Below, piece after piece: positions 7,828 through 16,793 of a stretch of DNA of 64,000 bases. How positions within the stretch are numbered: position 1 is the stretch's first letter; each line of letters opens with the position of its first letter. The stretch spans positions 1 through 64,000 of the forward strand of contig WRJC01000002.1 in NCBI GenBank assembly GCA_009782405.1, in the 5' to 3' direction. The position numbers and the translations under genes were made by a program. Under the pieces are notes generated by a model, which saw only the letters and a list, made by a program, of their open reading frames with translations, was not told the DNA's origin and made no database searches. Source of the stretch: Oscillospiraceae bacterium. GTDB lineage: Bacteria; Bacillota_A; Clostridia; Oscillospirales; WRJC01.

Positions 7828-8256
7828 ATGTCCACTTTTATGGCAAAAAAGGAAACGCTTGAACGAAAATGGTATGTGATCGATGCCGCCGGGGTGCCTT
7901 TGGGCAAAACCGCCGTCAAAGCCGCCACCATATTGAGGGGCAAACACCGCCCCGAATTCACGCCTCACGTAGACTGCGGCGAATTTGTCATCGTAATCAA
8001 CGCCGAAAAAGCGGTGCTGACAGGCAACAAACTTCTACAGAAAGTCTATTACCACCATTCCGGATATGTAGGCGGACTCAAAGCAGAAAGCTACAAAGAC
8101 ATTATGAAAAACGACCCCGCGAAAGCGGTTCGGCTCGCGGTCAAGGGGATGCTGCCCCACAACAAAATAGGCGATCTGAGTATAAACCGCCTGAAAATCT
8201 ACAGGGGCCCCGACCACAAGCAGGCGGCCCAAAAACCCGTACCATGCGAAATATAA
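7828..8256 (+). CDS. rplM: 50S ribosomal protein L13
   Basis: This 142-residue protein has the L13 hallmarks: WYVIDAAGVPLGK, the ILRGKHRPEFTPH segment, YYHHSGYVGG and VKGMLPHNK. Length is normal for bacteria. L13 binds 23S rRNA early in assembly of the large subunit. The ATG at 7828 follows GGAGG by nine bases; a second in-frame ATG four codons on (MAKKE) is the more usual family start but has a poorer ribosome site. It heads the conserved rplM-rpsI operon and is driven by a perfect consensus promoter, as expected for a highly expressed gene. Confidence 0.97.
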   Translation: MSTFMAKKETLERKWYVIDAAGVPLGKTAVKAATILRGKHRPEFTPHVDCGEFVIVINAEKAVLTGNKLLQKVYYHHSGYVGGLKAESYKDIMKNDPAKAVRLAVKGMLPHNKIGDLSINRLKIYRGPDHKQAAQKPVPCEI

Positions 8257-8295
8257 GTGTAACGAACAAGAATAATTTAGGAGGATTATGATACT

Positions 8296-8697
8296 ATGGC
8301 AACGCCTGTGAAACCATATTTTTACGGAACGGGAAGAAGAAAGAAATCAATAGCCCGCGTGCGCCTGCTTCCGGGCAGCGGGGCGGTAAAAATAAACAAA
8401 AGGGATATAGACGACTATTTTGGACTCGGGACCTTGAAACTCATCGTGAACCAGCCTTTCGGGGTTACGGACACGGTCGGCAAGTTCGATATTTTCTGCA
8501 CGGTCGTCGGCGGCGGGGTATCCGGCCAAGCGGGCGCGATAAGGCTCGGGGTGGCGAGGGCGCTTTTGCAATCCGACGAGGAATACCGCAGCCAATTGAA
8601 AAAAGCCGGGTTTTTGACCCGCGACCCGCGCATGAAGGAAAGAAAGAAGTACGGGCTCAAAGCCGCAAGGCGCGCCCCGCAATTTTCAAAGAGATAG
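8296..8697 (+). CDS. rpsI: 30S ribosomal protein S9
   Basis: This 133-residue protein has S9 features: the [15 protein letters not shown] start, [19 protein letters not shown] in the middle, and a basic tail with [17 protein letters not shown] ending QFSKR. The final Lys-Arg tail reaches the P-site tRNA in the ribosome. It follows rplM by 39 bp with an AGGAGG ribosome site and is closed by a strong hairpin at 8722-8745. Confidence 0.97.
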   Translation: MATPVKPYFYGTGRRKKSIARVRLLPGSGAVKINKRDIDDYFGLGTLKLIVNQPFGVTDTVGKFDIFCTVVGGGVSGQAGAIRLGVARALLQSDEEYRSQLKKAGFLTRDPRMKERKKYGLKAARRAPQFSKR

Positions 8698-8721
8698 AAT
8701 TTGCGCCAAAACAAAGCAAAA

Positions 8722-8745
8722 GGGCAGCGGGAAGCTGCCCCCTTT
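8722..8745 (+). terminator. Intrinsic terminator after rpsI, usable from both sides
   Basis: GGGCAGC (8722-8728) and GCTGCCC (8734-8740) form a stem followed by CCTTTTT on the plus strand. On the minus strand the same stem is followed by TTTTGCTTTG, so it can also stop the convergent surface-protein gene. Confidence 0.85.
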
Positions 8746-8762
8746 TTGGCATGCATGGCTTT

Positions 8763-10358
8763 TTAGTTCGCTGCTCTCTTTTTGCGCAGTGCCAACACGG
8801 CGGCGGCGAAGGCGAGAAGCGCGAAAACGAGCGGCGAAACGTCGCCCGTGGTCGGCGCGGCCGGCGGCGTTTCGGCCGCGGGAGCCTGCGGGGCAGCAAC
8901 AGAAGGCACGTCAGCGGCCGCGGCAGGCGCGTCAGCCGGCTCCTCAGCCCCCGGTACCCCGCCCGTCAGCGCTATGTTCGACATCTGTATGATCCCCTGG
9001 TCGTCGAAATGGAAATCGTCCGAATATATTCTGTACCACTGGAACGCCTCCGTGTTCCCCGCCAGGTCGAACCGGAACCACGCGAAGTTCACCGGCTCGT
9101 AGTCAGACCCCAGCCCGCGGTAGATCAAAGTCCAGTTCTCCCCGTCGTTCGACCCCGAGAACGTCCACCCGTCCCCCATGCGCCTCGGCCACGACTCGCA
9201 GTCGTTGCCCGTCGCTATCAAAAGGCTGTCAGCCACATACGCCTGGTCGTACTTCCATATGGCGAAAAACGGAGCGAAACCGTCGTTGCCGCAGTATTTG
9301 CTCGAGCGCATCTCGCCGTCGGCGTTCAGTTTGTGCCATGTCAGGTCGAACAGGTTCTCCGCCCACTCGCCGAACTCGCGCTCCTCCTCGTCGCCGAACC
9401 CCTGCGCCCCGTCCACGAACTGCGGGTTCGCCAGCCATGTCCTGCCCTCGATGGCCACCTTCAGCGACTCTTCGGCGGTCATCGCGCCGCCGGCGTAGAA
9501 GTCCGCGAAGTCATCCGCGCTCGCTATCGCCGGTTCGTCGAATGTCCCCCCGGGCAGGTACGGCCCCGCCGCCTTCGCCTGTGCCACTATCGGCGTCTCT
9601 TCGACTGCGCCTATTCCCGCAAGCGTATCGACAAGAGTATATTCGTTGCAATAGGCCCCGTCAAACCATTCGTTGTCCACGATAAGCCCTTGAGTGCCGC
9701 CATCGTCGGCAAACATTATGACGTTGTTCCAAAAGAGTTTTTCGCCTGAGGCGACTTTTATCGGAACTTGCGATTTTGCGAGGGCAGCGGCCGGGATAAG
9801 GCCTTCCATCGTGTAGTCGTTGCCATTCATTACGGCAGCTATCTTGGCTTCCGGAACATCCTGGCCGGAACCGCCGTCGCCGTAAACAAAATGTTCCCCT
9901 ACCTGAGGGGCGCCCCCTTCGGTTTTGGGGTGATATGAGAAGAAAAACATTTCTTCGGTGGTCGCCCCGGTTATATCGCGATTGGGGTACATATTGAATT
10001 GAACCCCGTTGCCCGCGTTGTAACTTCCCGCTCCGGTCGCGGGAACGCTGGTCGGATCGTTATTTCCGTTTGAAACGACCGAAAAATATATGCCTTCGTC
10101 AGCCCACATAAACTGGAATACGGCCCCGCCGAAAAAATCGCCGTCTCCGCTGGCGACAAATAGATCCGCATCGCCTTTTTTCAATTCTACAACGAGCGCG
10201 CCTTTCCATTCGTCGGCGTTTATATTGCCGTCAAGCGTAGGGGCGGTCGCTGCTTTTGGGACTTTGTACGATCTCGGATCCGCTGCGGAAACGGCAAAAG
10301 GGACGCACATGGAAAACGCCAAAACCACGACGAGGATAATGCTCAGAAACTTTTTCAT
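8763..10358 (-). CDS. Secreted, wall-anchored protein with CBM9-like and discoidin-like domains
   Basis: This 531-residue protein has a signal peptide (about 1-26, cleaved after VSAA). A family-9 carbohydrate-binding/DOMON-like domain follows (about 35-240), introduced by APTLDGNINADEWKGA. An F5/8 type C (discoidin)-like domain covers about 320-480, with WTFSGSNDGENWT and WYRIYSDD. An Ala/Pro-rich spacer leads to PTTGD, a hydrophobic segment and a basic tail LRKKRAAN, which resembles a sortase signal though it is not strict LPXTG. It probably displays glycan-binding modules on the cell surface; no catalytic domain is visible. It has its own promoter and faces rpsI across a shared terminator. 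Confidence 0.85.
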   Translation of the reverse strand: MKKFLSIILVVVLAFSMCVPFAVSAADPRSYKVPKAATAPTLDGNINADEWKGALVVELKKGDADLFVASGDGDFFGGAVFQFMWADEGIYFSVVSNGNNDPTSVPATGAGSYNAGNGVQFNMYPNRDITGATTEEMFFFSYHPKTEGGAPQVGEHFVYGDGGSGQDVPEAKIAAVMNGNDYTMEGLIPAAALAKSQVPIKVASGEKLFWNNVIMFADDGGTQGLIVDNEWFDGAYCNEYTLVDTLAGIGAVEETPIVAQAKAAGPYLPGGTFDEPAIASADDFADFYAGGAMTAEESLKVAIEGRTWLANPQFVDGAQGFGDEEEREFGEWAENLFDLTWHKLNADGEMRSSKYCGNDGFAPFFAIWKYDQAYVADSLLIATGNDCESWPRRMGDGWTFSGSNDGENWTLIYRGLGSDYEPVNFAWFRFDLAGNTEAFQWYRIYSDDFHFDDQGIIQMSNIALTGGVPGAEEPADAPAAAADVPSVAAPQAPAAETPPAAPTTGDVSPLVFALLAFAAAVLALRKKRAAN

Positions 10359-10409
10359 TTTTGATTTTGCCTCCTAATAAAATTTATTTTTCGTTTCATG
10401 CTGTCATTT

Positions 10410-10438
10410 ATGTTACCATACTGTTTCTTTTTTGTCAA
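10410..10438 (-). promoter_or_regulatory. Sigma-A promoter of the wall-anchored surface protein
   Basis: On the minus strand: TTGACA (10438-10433), a 17-bp spacer ending TGG, then TAACAT (10415-10410). The transcript starts about 45 bases before the ATG, which has AGGAGG upstream. Confidence 0.75.
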
Positions 10439-10476
10439 CTATTTAAAAAATTTTTCACAAATTTTTCACAAATTTC

Positions 10477-11133
10477 TTATTCCATGACAAACCCGTAAAG
10501 CGTTCCGTTATATGCTTCGTCCGAAACCTTTTCGCCGTTCCTGAAAAATTCAAGCCCGTCTTCTCCGGGCGTTTTAAACGACCACATTCCCACGCCGTCT
10601 TTTCCCTCGCTGAGTTCCCACAAATACGTGCCCGGTTCGATTTCTATCCCGAAATCCAAGCTCATCATCGCATTGTCGGGATAATCGACTAAGGTTTCCT
10701 CATCGACCAAAACCGGGGTTCCGGCCACCGTCGTCGCGTAATCGGTGTCCCATTTATACAGCCTGAAAACCATCGTGCCTATGTCGTCGCTCCACGACGG
10801 GCAGGAAAGGTCGATGTCGGTTATCGTAAATTCGGCGGTGAATTTGACCCCGATCGACTTGTACCCGCCACCTTCGCCCACTTTCACGGCATGCCGCTCG
10901 CTTTCATCGGAAGTGTCTGCGAACGCTATGTCCCTGCTTTTCTTTTTCGGTCCCGGATCCGTAGTGGGCGGCGGATTTGTTTCGGTGGGCGGGCCGGTAG
11001 TTTCCGCCGCCGATTCGCCGATTTCGTCGGCTGCGCCTTCTTCCGGATCGCCTTTTTTTGCCTCGCACGAAAAAAGCGCGGAAACAACGCAAAAAACAAG
11101 CGCAAAACCCAATATGCGAAATAATTTCTCCAT
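10477..11133 (-). CDS. Lipoprotein of unknown function
   Basis: This 218-residue protein has a hydrophobic leader ending in the lipobox-like VSALFSC, so Cys23 is the likely lipidation site. A Glu/Pro/Thr-rich linker follows (about 25-70). The C-terminal 140 residues look like an all-beta domain, with GVKFTAEFTITDIDLSC, FRLYKWDTDY and GTYLWELSEG. No family was recognised; the domain may be a carbohydrate-binding type sandwich, which is speculation. It is transcribed in the same direction as the CBM9/discoidin protein but that gene has its own promoter in the gap between them. The ribosome site GGAGGGG lies 11 bases before the ATG. Confidence 0.75.
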   Translation of the reverse strand: MEKLFRILGFALVFCVVSALFSCEAKKGDPEEGAADEIGESAAETTGPPTETNPPPTTDPGPKKKSRDIAFADTSDESERHAVKVGEGGGYKSIGVKFTAEFTITDIDLSCPSWSDDIGTMVFRLYKWDTDYATTVAGTPVLVDEETLVDYPDNAMMSLDFGIEIEPGTYLWELSEGKDGVGMWSFKTPGEDGLEFFRNGEKVSDEAYNGTLYGFVME

Positions 11134-11218
11134 AAATGAAATTGCCCCTCCGTTTAAATTTTATTTTAAGATATTTATATCACATCATTGTTAAATAATT
11201 ATGAACAAGCTACAACGA

Positions 11219-11247
11219 TTGACAAACAAAAACCGGTATGATATACT
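11219..11247 (+). promoter_or_regulatory. Sigma-A promoter of the GH36-GH51 operon
   Basis: TTGACA (11219-11224), a 17-bp spacer ending TGA, then TATACT (11242-11247), an extended -10. The leader is short, about 23 bases, with GGAGG at 11264-11268. Confidence 0.85.
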
Positions 11248-11276
11248 GGGAACAAATATGAACGGAGGTAAAAATT

Positions 11277-13301
11277 ATGCAGAATTCATCAAAGTCCCCG
11301 CGAACAACAAATGGGGACATGAAATTGGCGCGTCGGCATTTCGGCGCATTTTCTTCATGTCCGGAAAACTTGCCGGTTTCGTACCGATACGGCGGAGTCC
11401 ATTTCAAGGGTTTACCCGAAAATTCAACCGCGGAAAAAAGGTTTTTAGATGCGAACATGGTCGAAACGGTGATTTCCGGAAATTCCGGCGATTTGCAAAT
11501 CAAGGCGGAATTTTTGGAATACAGGGATTTTCCGGTCGTGGAATGGACGGTATATTTTTCATGCGCCCCCGAGGCAAAAAAAACGGAAATCCTCGAAAAT
11601 GTACTATGCGCCGACATGTTTTTCGAAAGCGAAACCGCCCCTACCCTCGTGCGCAACAACGGGGATTTTTGCAGCAAAGACGGATATACCGTAGATAAGG
11701 CAAAAGTTGAAAACGGAACAAGCTTTTTTCAGGCGCCGACCGGAGGCCGCCCTTGCGACGGGGCATTCCCATACCAGAGACTGCTTTTTTCGGAATTTGG
11801 AATGAACATATCGATAGGCTGGCCCGGCCAATGGAGCAGCGAATACAAGGGCGAAAAAAACGGGGTGGGCTTCAAAGCCGGGCAGCAGGTATCGCGCACA
11901 TATATAAAAAGCGGCGAAACGTTCAGGACTCCGCGCATGACGATGATGGTTTTCGAAGGCGACGAAACAAGAGGGATAAATGTCTGGCGGAGGTGGTTCA
12001 ACGCGCATGTAACCCCTCGCCAAAAAGGCAGGATACTTGAACCCAAATCGGTCTTGTGCGACAACAACGGCGGAGTCGAATGGCAGGAAGCCACCGAAAA
12101 AAACCAGCTCGACTCTATTTCCTACGCGAAAGAAAATTTCCCCGGGGCAAGGCTTTGGTGGATCGACGCGGGCTGGTACCCGTGCAGGGACGCAAACGGC
12201 AACAAAACCTGGCCCGTCACCGGCGACTGGCAACCCGATCCGGATAGGTTCCCAAACGGGTTCGCCCCGGTCGGCAAGGCTTGCGCGGATGCCGGAATGG
12301 AGCTTTTGGTTTGGCACGAACCGGAGCGAGTCCACAAGGATTCAAAATTTTGCAAAGATCACCCCGATTGGCTCCTCGCAAAAAAAACCGAAGACAATTG
12401 GAGCTATCTGCTCGATTTGACAAATCCCGACTGCCATAAATGGCTTTGCGAGCATATGAAAAATTTGATCGCGGAAAGCAAAATAGTATGCTACAGGCAG
12501 GATTTCAACTTTGAGCCTTTAAAATACTGGCGCGAAAACGAAGAGGAAGACCGACAGGGAATGGTCGAAAATTTGTATGTGCAAGGCTATTTGTCGTACT
12601 GGGATTATCTTTTGATGAATATCCCGGACTTATGGATCGATTCGTGCTCTTCGGGCGGGCGCAGGAACGACCTCGAAACGATGCGCCGCTCAGTTCCCCT
12701 CCACCCTACGGATTACGGATACGGTTATCACCATATAAACCAAGCCTACCGCCACACGCTCCACTCATGGATCCCCTTCACCAGAGGCTGGACCAATTCC
12801 TGGGACAAAGACAACGAATATTACAACCACGAAGATTATTACGCGCCCGAACCCCCTTCGCTCGACAATTTCAAGCTGATAAACGGATTCGGGCTTCTGA
12901 CGTTTTTCGCAGGCGTTTCGGATTTGAAAGCTTTGAATTCTGAACTTCCCTATGCAAAAAAGCTTCTCGAAATTTGGGAAAAATGCGCAGAAATGCAGTT
13001 ATGCGGCGATTTTTACGCGCTCACCGAAAACCACAGGGACAACGCAAAATGGACGATATTCCAATTCGACTGCCCCGAGTGGGGAACGGGCGCATTCCAG
13101 GCGCTACGAAACAACCAGAGCAAAAACGAAAGCTTCACCGTGGTTCCGCATGGATTCTGCGAACTTTGCGATTATATTTTCGAAAACGAGGAAACGGGCG
13201 AAAGCTTTGAACTCGGCGGCGAAAAAATAAACCAAAACGGAATAACTTTCGCGCAGCCCGCTCGCTCCGGTTCGATTTGGTTTTATCGCAGGCGGAAATA
13301 G
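11277..13301 (+). CDS. Glycoside hydrolase family 36-type alpha-galactosidase
   Basis: This 674-residue protein has a beta-rich N-terminal domain, a TIM barrel and a C-terminal beta domain. Family 36 features are clear: LWWIDAGWYP near 296, DWQPDPDRFPNGF, LVWHEPERV, the nucleophile Asp in CYRQDFNFEP near 408, and the acid/base Asp in WIDSCSSGGRRND near 453. It lacks a signal peptide, so it would act on imported galacto-oligosaccharides such as melibiose or raffinose fragments. Exact specificity (alpha-galactosidase or alpha-N-acetylgalactosaminidase) cannot be read. It leads a two-gene operon with a GH51 arabinofuranosidase 30 bp downstream, which fits plant polysaccharide use. Confidence 0.9.
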   Translation: MQNSSKSPRTTNGDMKLARRHFGAFSSCPENLPVSYRYGGVHFKGLPENSTAEKRFLDANMVETVISGNSGDLQIKAEFLEYRDFPVVEWTVYFSCAPEAKKTEILENVLCADMFFESETAPTLVRNNGDFCSKDGYTVDKAKVENGTSFFQAPTGGRPCDGAFPYQRLLFSEFGMNISIGWPGQWSSEYKGEKNGVGFKAGQQVSRTYIKSGETFRTPRMTMMVFEGDETRGINVWRRWFNAHVTPRQKGRILEPKSVLCDNNGGVEWQEATEKNQLDSISYAKENFPGARLWWIDAGWYPCRDANGNKTWPVTGDWQPDPDRFPNGFAPVGKACADAGMELLVWHEPERVHKDSKFCKDHPDWLLAKKTEDNWSYLLDLTNPDCHKWLCEHMKNLIAESKIVCYRQDFNFEPLKYWRENEEEDRQGMVENLYVQGYLSYWDYLLMNIPDLWIDSCSSGGRRNDLETMRRSVPLHPTDYGYGYHHINQAYRHTLHSWIPFTRGWTNSWDKDNEYYNHEDYYAPEPPSLDNFKLINGFGLLTFFAGVSDLKALNSELPYAKKLLEIWEKCAEMQLCGDFYALTENHRDNAKWTIFQFDCPEWGTGAFQALRNNQSKNESFTVVPHGFCELCDYIFENEETGESFELGGEKINQNGITFAQPARSGSIWFYRRRK

Positions 13302-13331
13302 GCGATTTTGAATTTTGGAGGGATCAATTTT

Positions 13332-14795
13332 ATGAACAGGGCGAAAATAAGAATAGATAAAGATTTTTCAATCGGGAAAATAGACAACAGGATATACGGC
13401 TCATTTGTCGAACATTTGGGCAAATGCGTTTATGACGGGATATACCAGCCCGGCCATCTGTCATCTGACGAGCAAGGTTTCAGAAAAGACGTGATCGAGC
13501 TCGTAAAAGAGATAAACGTCCCGATAGTCCGTTATCCCGGCGGCAACTTCGTTTCGGGCTATAATTGGGAAGACGGAGTGGGCCCGGTTTCCGAACGTCC
13601 AAAAAAAATGGATTTGGCATGGAACGTGATAGAATCCAACATATTCGGCACGAACGAATTCGCCGCATGGGCAAAAAAGGCGAATGCCGAAATCATGATG
13701 GCGGTAAACCTCGGAACAAGGGGGCCGGATGAAGCGAGAAATTTCGTGGAATATTGCAATCATGGGGGAGGGACGCATTACAGCGATATGCGAATTCGGC
13801 ACGGCGCGAAAGAACCGCACAACATAAAACTTTGGTGTTTGGGAAACGAAATGGACGGAAACTGGCAAATAGGGCACAAAACCGCGCGTGAATACGGCCG
13901 AACCGCTTGCGAAGCCGCAAGGCTGATGAAATGGGCCGACCCGTCGATAGAACTTGTGGCCTGCGGTTCGTCCGGTTATGGGATGCCGACTTTCGCCGAA
14001 TGGGAAGCGACAGTGCTTGAGCACACGCTCGATTTGGTGGAATACATCTCGCTCCACCAATATTTCGGCAAAAAGGACGCGAAAGACACAAAAACATTCA
14101 TGGCCCGCACCATGGAAATGGACGAATACATAAATAAGGCGATAGCCGCCTGCGATTACGCGGCGGCAAAAAAGAAAACCAAAAAACAGATAAACATATC
14201 TTTCGACGAATGGAATGTATGGTGGCAAAAAGGCCAAGACGAGGAAAAAGCCGCGAAAAACCATTACACCGTCGAGGAAGCCGTGGTTTCCGGATCCATG
14301 CTGCTTTCGCTTTTACGCAGGGCCGACAGGGTAAAAATAGCTTGCCAGGCGCAGCTTGTCAACGTCATCGCGCCGATATACACGCAAAAAGAGGGCGCTC
14401 CGCTGAAACAAACCATGTTTTATCCGTACATGCACGCATCGAAATACGGGCGCGGCACGGCACTGCAGACTTTGGTCGAATGCGAAAAATACGATTGCGA
14501 ATGGTATTCGGGCGTGCCGGTCATCGACAGCGCCGCAGTCGAAACGGAAGACGGCGTCACGCTTTTCGCAGTGAACAGAAGCGAAAATGAAGTGATCCTC
14601 GATTTCGAGCCGCGCGGATATGTATTCGGCGACCAACTTGAGCATATTTCCCTTTGGGACGAAAACAAGTTCGCCGTCAACACCTTTGAAAACCCAAATC
14701 GCATAACGCCCAAAATTCAAAAAGACATCGAATGCGAAGACGACATAATAACCGCAAAGCTGAACCCGCTTTCTTGGAACGTAATCAGAATTTGA
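13332..14795 (+). CDS. Alpha-L-arabinofuranosidase, glycoside hydrolase family 51
   Basis: The 487-residue protein is read from ATG 13332, which has GGAGGG nine bases upstream; an in-frame TTG at 13308 is an inferior choice. Family 51 hallmarks are IYGSFVEHLGKCVYDGIY near the start, RYPGGNFVSGYNWEDGVGP, the acid/base Glu in LGNEMDG near 173, and the nucleophile Glu in FDEWNVWW near 292. There is no signal peptide, so it works in the cytoplasm on arabinose-containing oligosaccharides taken up by the cell. The preceding gene is a GH36 glycosidase in the same operon. The 3' end stops 7 bp from the convergent obgE. Confidence 0.95.
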   Translation: MNRAKIRIDKDFSIGKIDNRIYGSFVEHLGKCVYDGIYQPGHLSSDEQGFRKDVIELVKEINVPIVRYPGGNFVSGYNWEDGVGPVSERPKKMDLAWNVIESNIFGTNEFAAWAKKANAEIMMAVNLGTRGPDEARNFVEYCNHGGGTHYSDMRIRHGAKEPHNIKLWCLGNEMDGNWQIGHKTAREYGRTACEAARLMKWADPSIELVACGSSGYGMPTFAEWEATVLEHTLDLVEYISLHQYFGKKDAKDTKTFMARTMEMDEYINKAIAACDYAAAKKKTKKQINISFDEWNVWWQKGQDEEKAAKNHYTVEEAVVSGSMLLSLLRRADRVKIACQAQLVNVIAPIYTQKEGAPLKQTMFYPYMHASKYGRGTALQTLVECEKYDCEWYSGVPVIDSAAVETEDGVTLFAVNRSENEVILDFEPRGYVFGDQLEHISLWDENKFAVNTFENPNRITPKIQKDIECEDDIITAKLNPLSWNVIRI

Positions 14796-14802
14796 AATCC
14801 GC

Positions 14803-16086
14803 TCAATCCACGAAATCAAATTCCGCCCCGCATATATCCACCGTATCGCCTTCGCTCGCCCCCGCTTCGCGAAGTTTTTCTATGATGCCGCTTTTATTCA
14901 ATACGCGCTGGAAATACATCACGCTTTCCCTGTCGTCAAAATTCACGGAATTCACCAATCCGGCCAACCATCCGCCCTCTACCGAATATACCCTCTCTTC
15001 GACATTTATCTTAATATCGCGGGCATCGCGCATCTCCTCATATTCCATATCCGCAGTTTCGCTTTCATATATTTTCAAAGGGGGCAGCGCGGGGTAAATT
15101 TTTACGATTTTTTCTATCAATTCGCCTATCCCCCGCCCTGTTGCAGCAGAAATGAAAACCACTTCGCAGCCTAAGGTTTCGGCGTATTTTTCAAATTCTT
15201 CGAAATATTGCCCGTTATTTTCCAAATCTATCAAATCTGTTTTATTGGCGGCGATTATCTGCGGCCTGTTTATGAGTTCTTCGTTGAATTTCACGAGTTC
15301 GGCGTTTATGGCGTCAACGTCGTCGATTGGATCCCTGCCCTCGCTTTTCGATATATCCACCACGTGAACGAGCAATCGGCAGCGTTCTATATGGCGCAAA
15401 AATTCATGGCCGAGCCCGAATCCTTCCGAAGCGCCTTCGATTAGCCCTGGTATGTCGGCCATGACAAACGAAAAGCCTTCATCCACCGTCACCACCCCGA
15501 GATTTGGGGAAAGCGTGGTGAAGTGGTAGTTCGCGATTTTCGGCTTTGCCATGCTGACTATGTTGAGTATGGAAGATTTTCCCACATTGGGATAGCCGAC
15601 AAGCCCCACTTCGGCAAGCATTTTGAGTTCCAAAACCAAATTTTTTTCTTCTCCGGTAAACCCGCTTTTGGCGAAATTCGGCGCCTGCCTCGAAGGCGTG
15701 GCGAAATGCGAATTGCCCCAACCGCCCTTGCCTCCCTTTGCCGCGACAAAATCGTCGCAATTCGACATATCCTTGATAATTTTTCCGGTTTCCGCTTCTT
15801 TGATCAAAGTGCCGGGCGGGACTTCAATATATATGTCCGGGGCGCTTTTTCCGAACATTTTTCCGGGTTTTCCGTCCTGCCCGTTTTCAGCCGAGAATTT
15901 GCGCCTGTGCTTGAAATCGAGCAAGGCGTTTTTGCCCGGGTCGATTTTGAATATCACGCTGCCTCCCCTGCCGCCGTCCCCGCCGTCCGGGCCTCCTTTT
16001 GGTATGTATTTTTCCCTGTGGAAAGAAACGCATCCGTTTCCGCCGTTTCCCGCTTTTATATTTATTTTCGCTTTGTCCAAAAACAT
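14803..16086 (-). CDS. obgE: GTPase Obg (CgtA)
   Basis: This 427-residue protein has the Gly-rich Obg fold (1-158, with GGNGCVSFHREKYIPKGGPDG), the GTPase domain starting at GYPNVGKSS near 165, switch motifs TLSPNLG and DIPGLIEGAS, the specificity motif NKTD, and the C-terminal OCT domain ending FDFVD. Obg binds the 50S subunit and links ribosome assembly to growth and stress. The ATG has AGGAGG upstream. It is the last gene of a five-gene minus-strand run with ligA, moxR, a DUF58 and a DUF4129-like gene. More often obgE follows rplU-rpmA, so this context is unusual. Confidence 0.97.
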   Translation of the reverse strand: MFLDKAKINIKAGNGGNGCVSFHREKYIPKGGPDGGDGGRGGSVIFKIDPGKNALLDFKHRRKFSAENGQDGKPGKMFGKSAPDIYIEVPPGTLIKEAETGKIIKDMSNCDDFVAAKGGKGGWGNSHFATPSRQAPNFAKSGFTGEEKNLVLELKMLAEVGLVGYPNVGKSSILNIVSMAKPKIANYHFTTLSPNLGVVTVDEGFSFVMADIPGLIEGASEGFGLGHEFLRHIERCRLLVHVVDISKSEGRDPIDDVDAINAELVKFNEELINRPQIIAANKTDLIDLENNGQYFEEFEKYAETLGCEVVFISAATGRGIGELIEKIVKIYPALPPLKIYESETADMEYEEMRDARDIKINVEERVYSVEGGWLAGLVNSVNFDDRESVMYFQRVLNKSGIIEKLREAGASEGDTVDICGAEFDFVD

Positions 16087-16119
16087 TTTTTTCGCCTCCT
16101 AATTTTCGCCTTTTCCGGA

Positions 16120-16770
16120 TTAAAAATCATCGACGGCATTTTCGCATAATTCTACCGTATTGTCCAAAACATCGATATTTTCATCCGCATCGTAACGCAC
16201 TTGTTCATATGTGTCAAACAAAATATCGTCGCCGTTGCCCAAATTGTTTTTTATTTCCTTTGGGGTGGACGAATATTTGACCGCATGGTTTTTTTTGGCC
16301 AATGTCAAAATGAATTTTATGTACAGCAGCTTTATTTTTTCCGCATTTGACGAAACATGTTTCAAATCCAGCTTTTTTTTCGGTTTCAATCTGTTTTTTA
16401 GCCGGTCCATTACGTGAAAATCGAAAATTATTTTGTTTTCGTCCAAGCCTCTTACAAATTTTTGCTTTCGCTTTTGCCTCTCGAAAAATTTTTCGATGAA
16501 AGGTTTAAACATCCGTTTTATCGCGTTGGCCAGCACTTTTTTGGTTTTCGCGTATATGGCCTTTGCACGATTTTTTGCCAGCGAAAAAATTGTCCATGCC
16601 AAAAAAACCGCGAGCGTCAATTCCAAAACGGACAAAAAACGTCCAAAGCTCGAATATTCCAAAAATTCCCTGTTGCAAGCGGCCAAATAGCGGATTGCAA
16701 ATATCGCAGCCGCATATATGGCGATCCTGACGATCTTTTTTCGTTTTTCTTTGTCTTTGAATATTTTCAT
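16120..16770 (-). CDS. Membrane protein with DUF4129-like C terminus
   Basis: The 216-residue protein is read from ATG 16770, which has GGGGAGG 11 bases upstream; an in-frame TTG at 16797 overlapping the previous stop is the alternative. Two hydrophobic segments lie near 15-30 and 50-66, then a Lys/Arg-rich stretch. The C-terminal part has STPKEI followed by FDTYEQVRYDAD, which resembles the DUF4129 signature (TPxE then a YExxRY motif) found in transglutaminase/MoxR operons. The position directly after moxR and DUF58 supports this. Function in that system is not known; a role in envelope protein quality control or wall modification has been suggested for such clusters. Confidence 0.7.
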   Translation of the reverse strand: MKIFKDKEKRKKIVRIAIYAAAIFAIRYLAACNREFLEYSSFGRFLSVLELTLAVFLAWTIFSLAKNRAKAIYAKTKKVLANAIKRMFKPFIEKFFERQKRKQKFVRGLDENKIIFDFHVMDRLKNRLKPKKKLDLKHVSSNAEKIKLLYIKFILTLAKKNHAVKYSSTPKEIKNNLGNGDDILFDTYEQVRYDADENIDVLDNTVELCENAVDDF

Positions 16771-16793
16771 TTGTCTTTCCGCCTCCCCTATTT

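Noticed and set aside
8254..8262. GTGTAACGA shared by 7385, 7434, 8254 and 39777
   Set aside because: Nine bases, two of the cases spanning a stop codon; too short to call a repeat family.
8751..9749. 332-codon plus-strand frame
   Set aside because: Shadow of the wall-anchored surface protein; Arg/Pro-rich with no domain.
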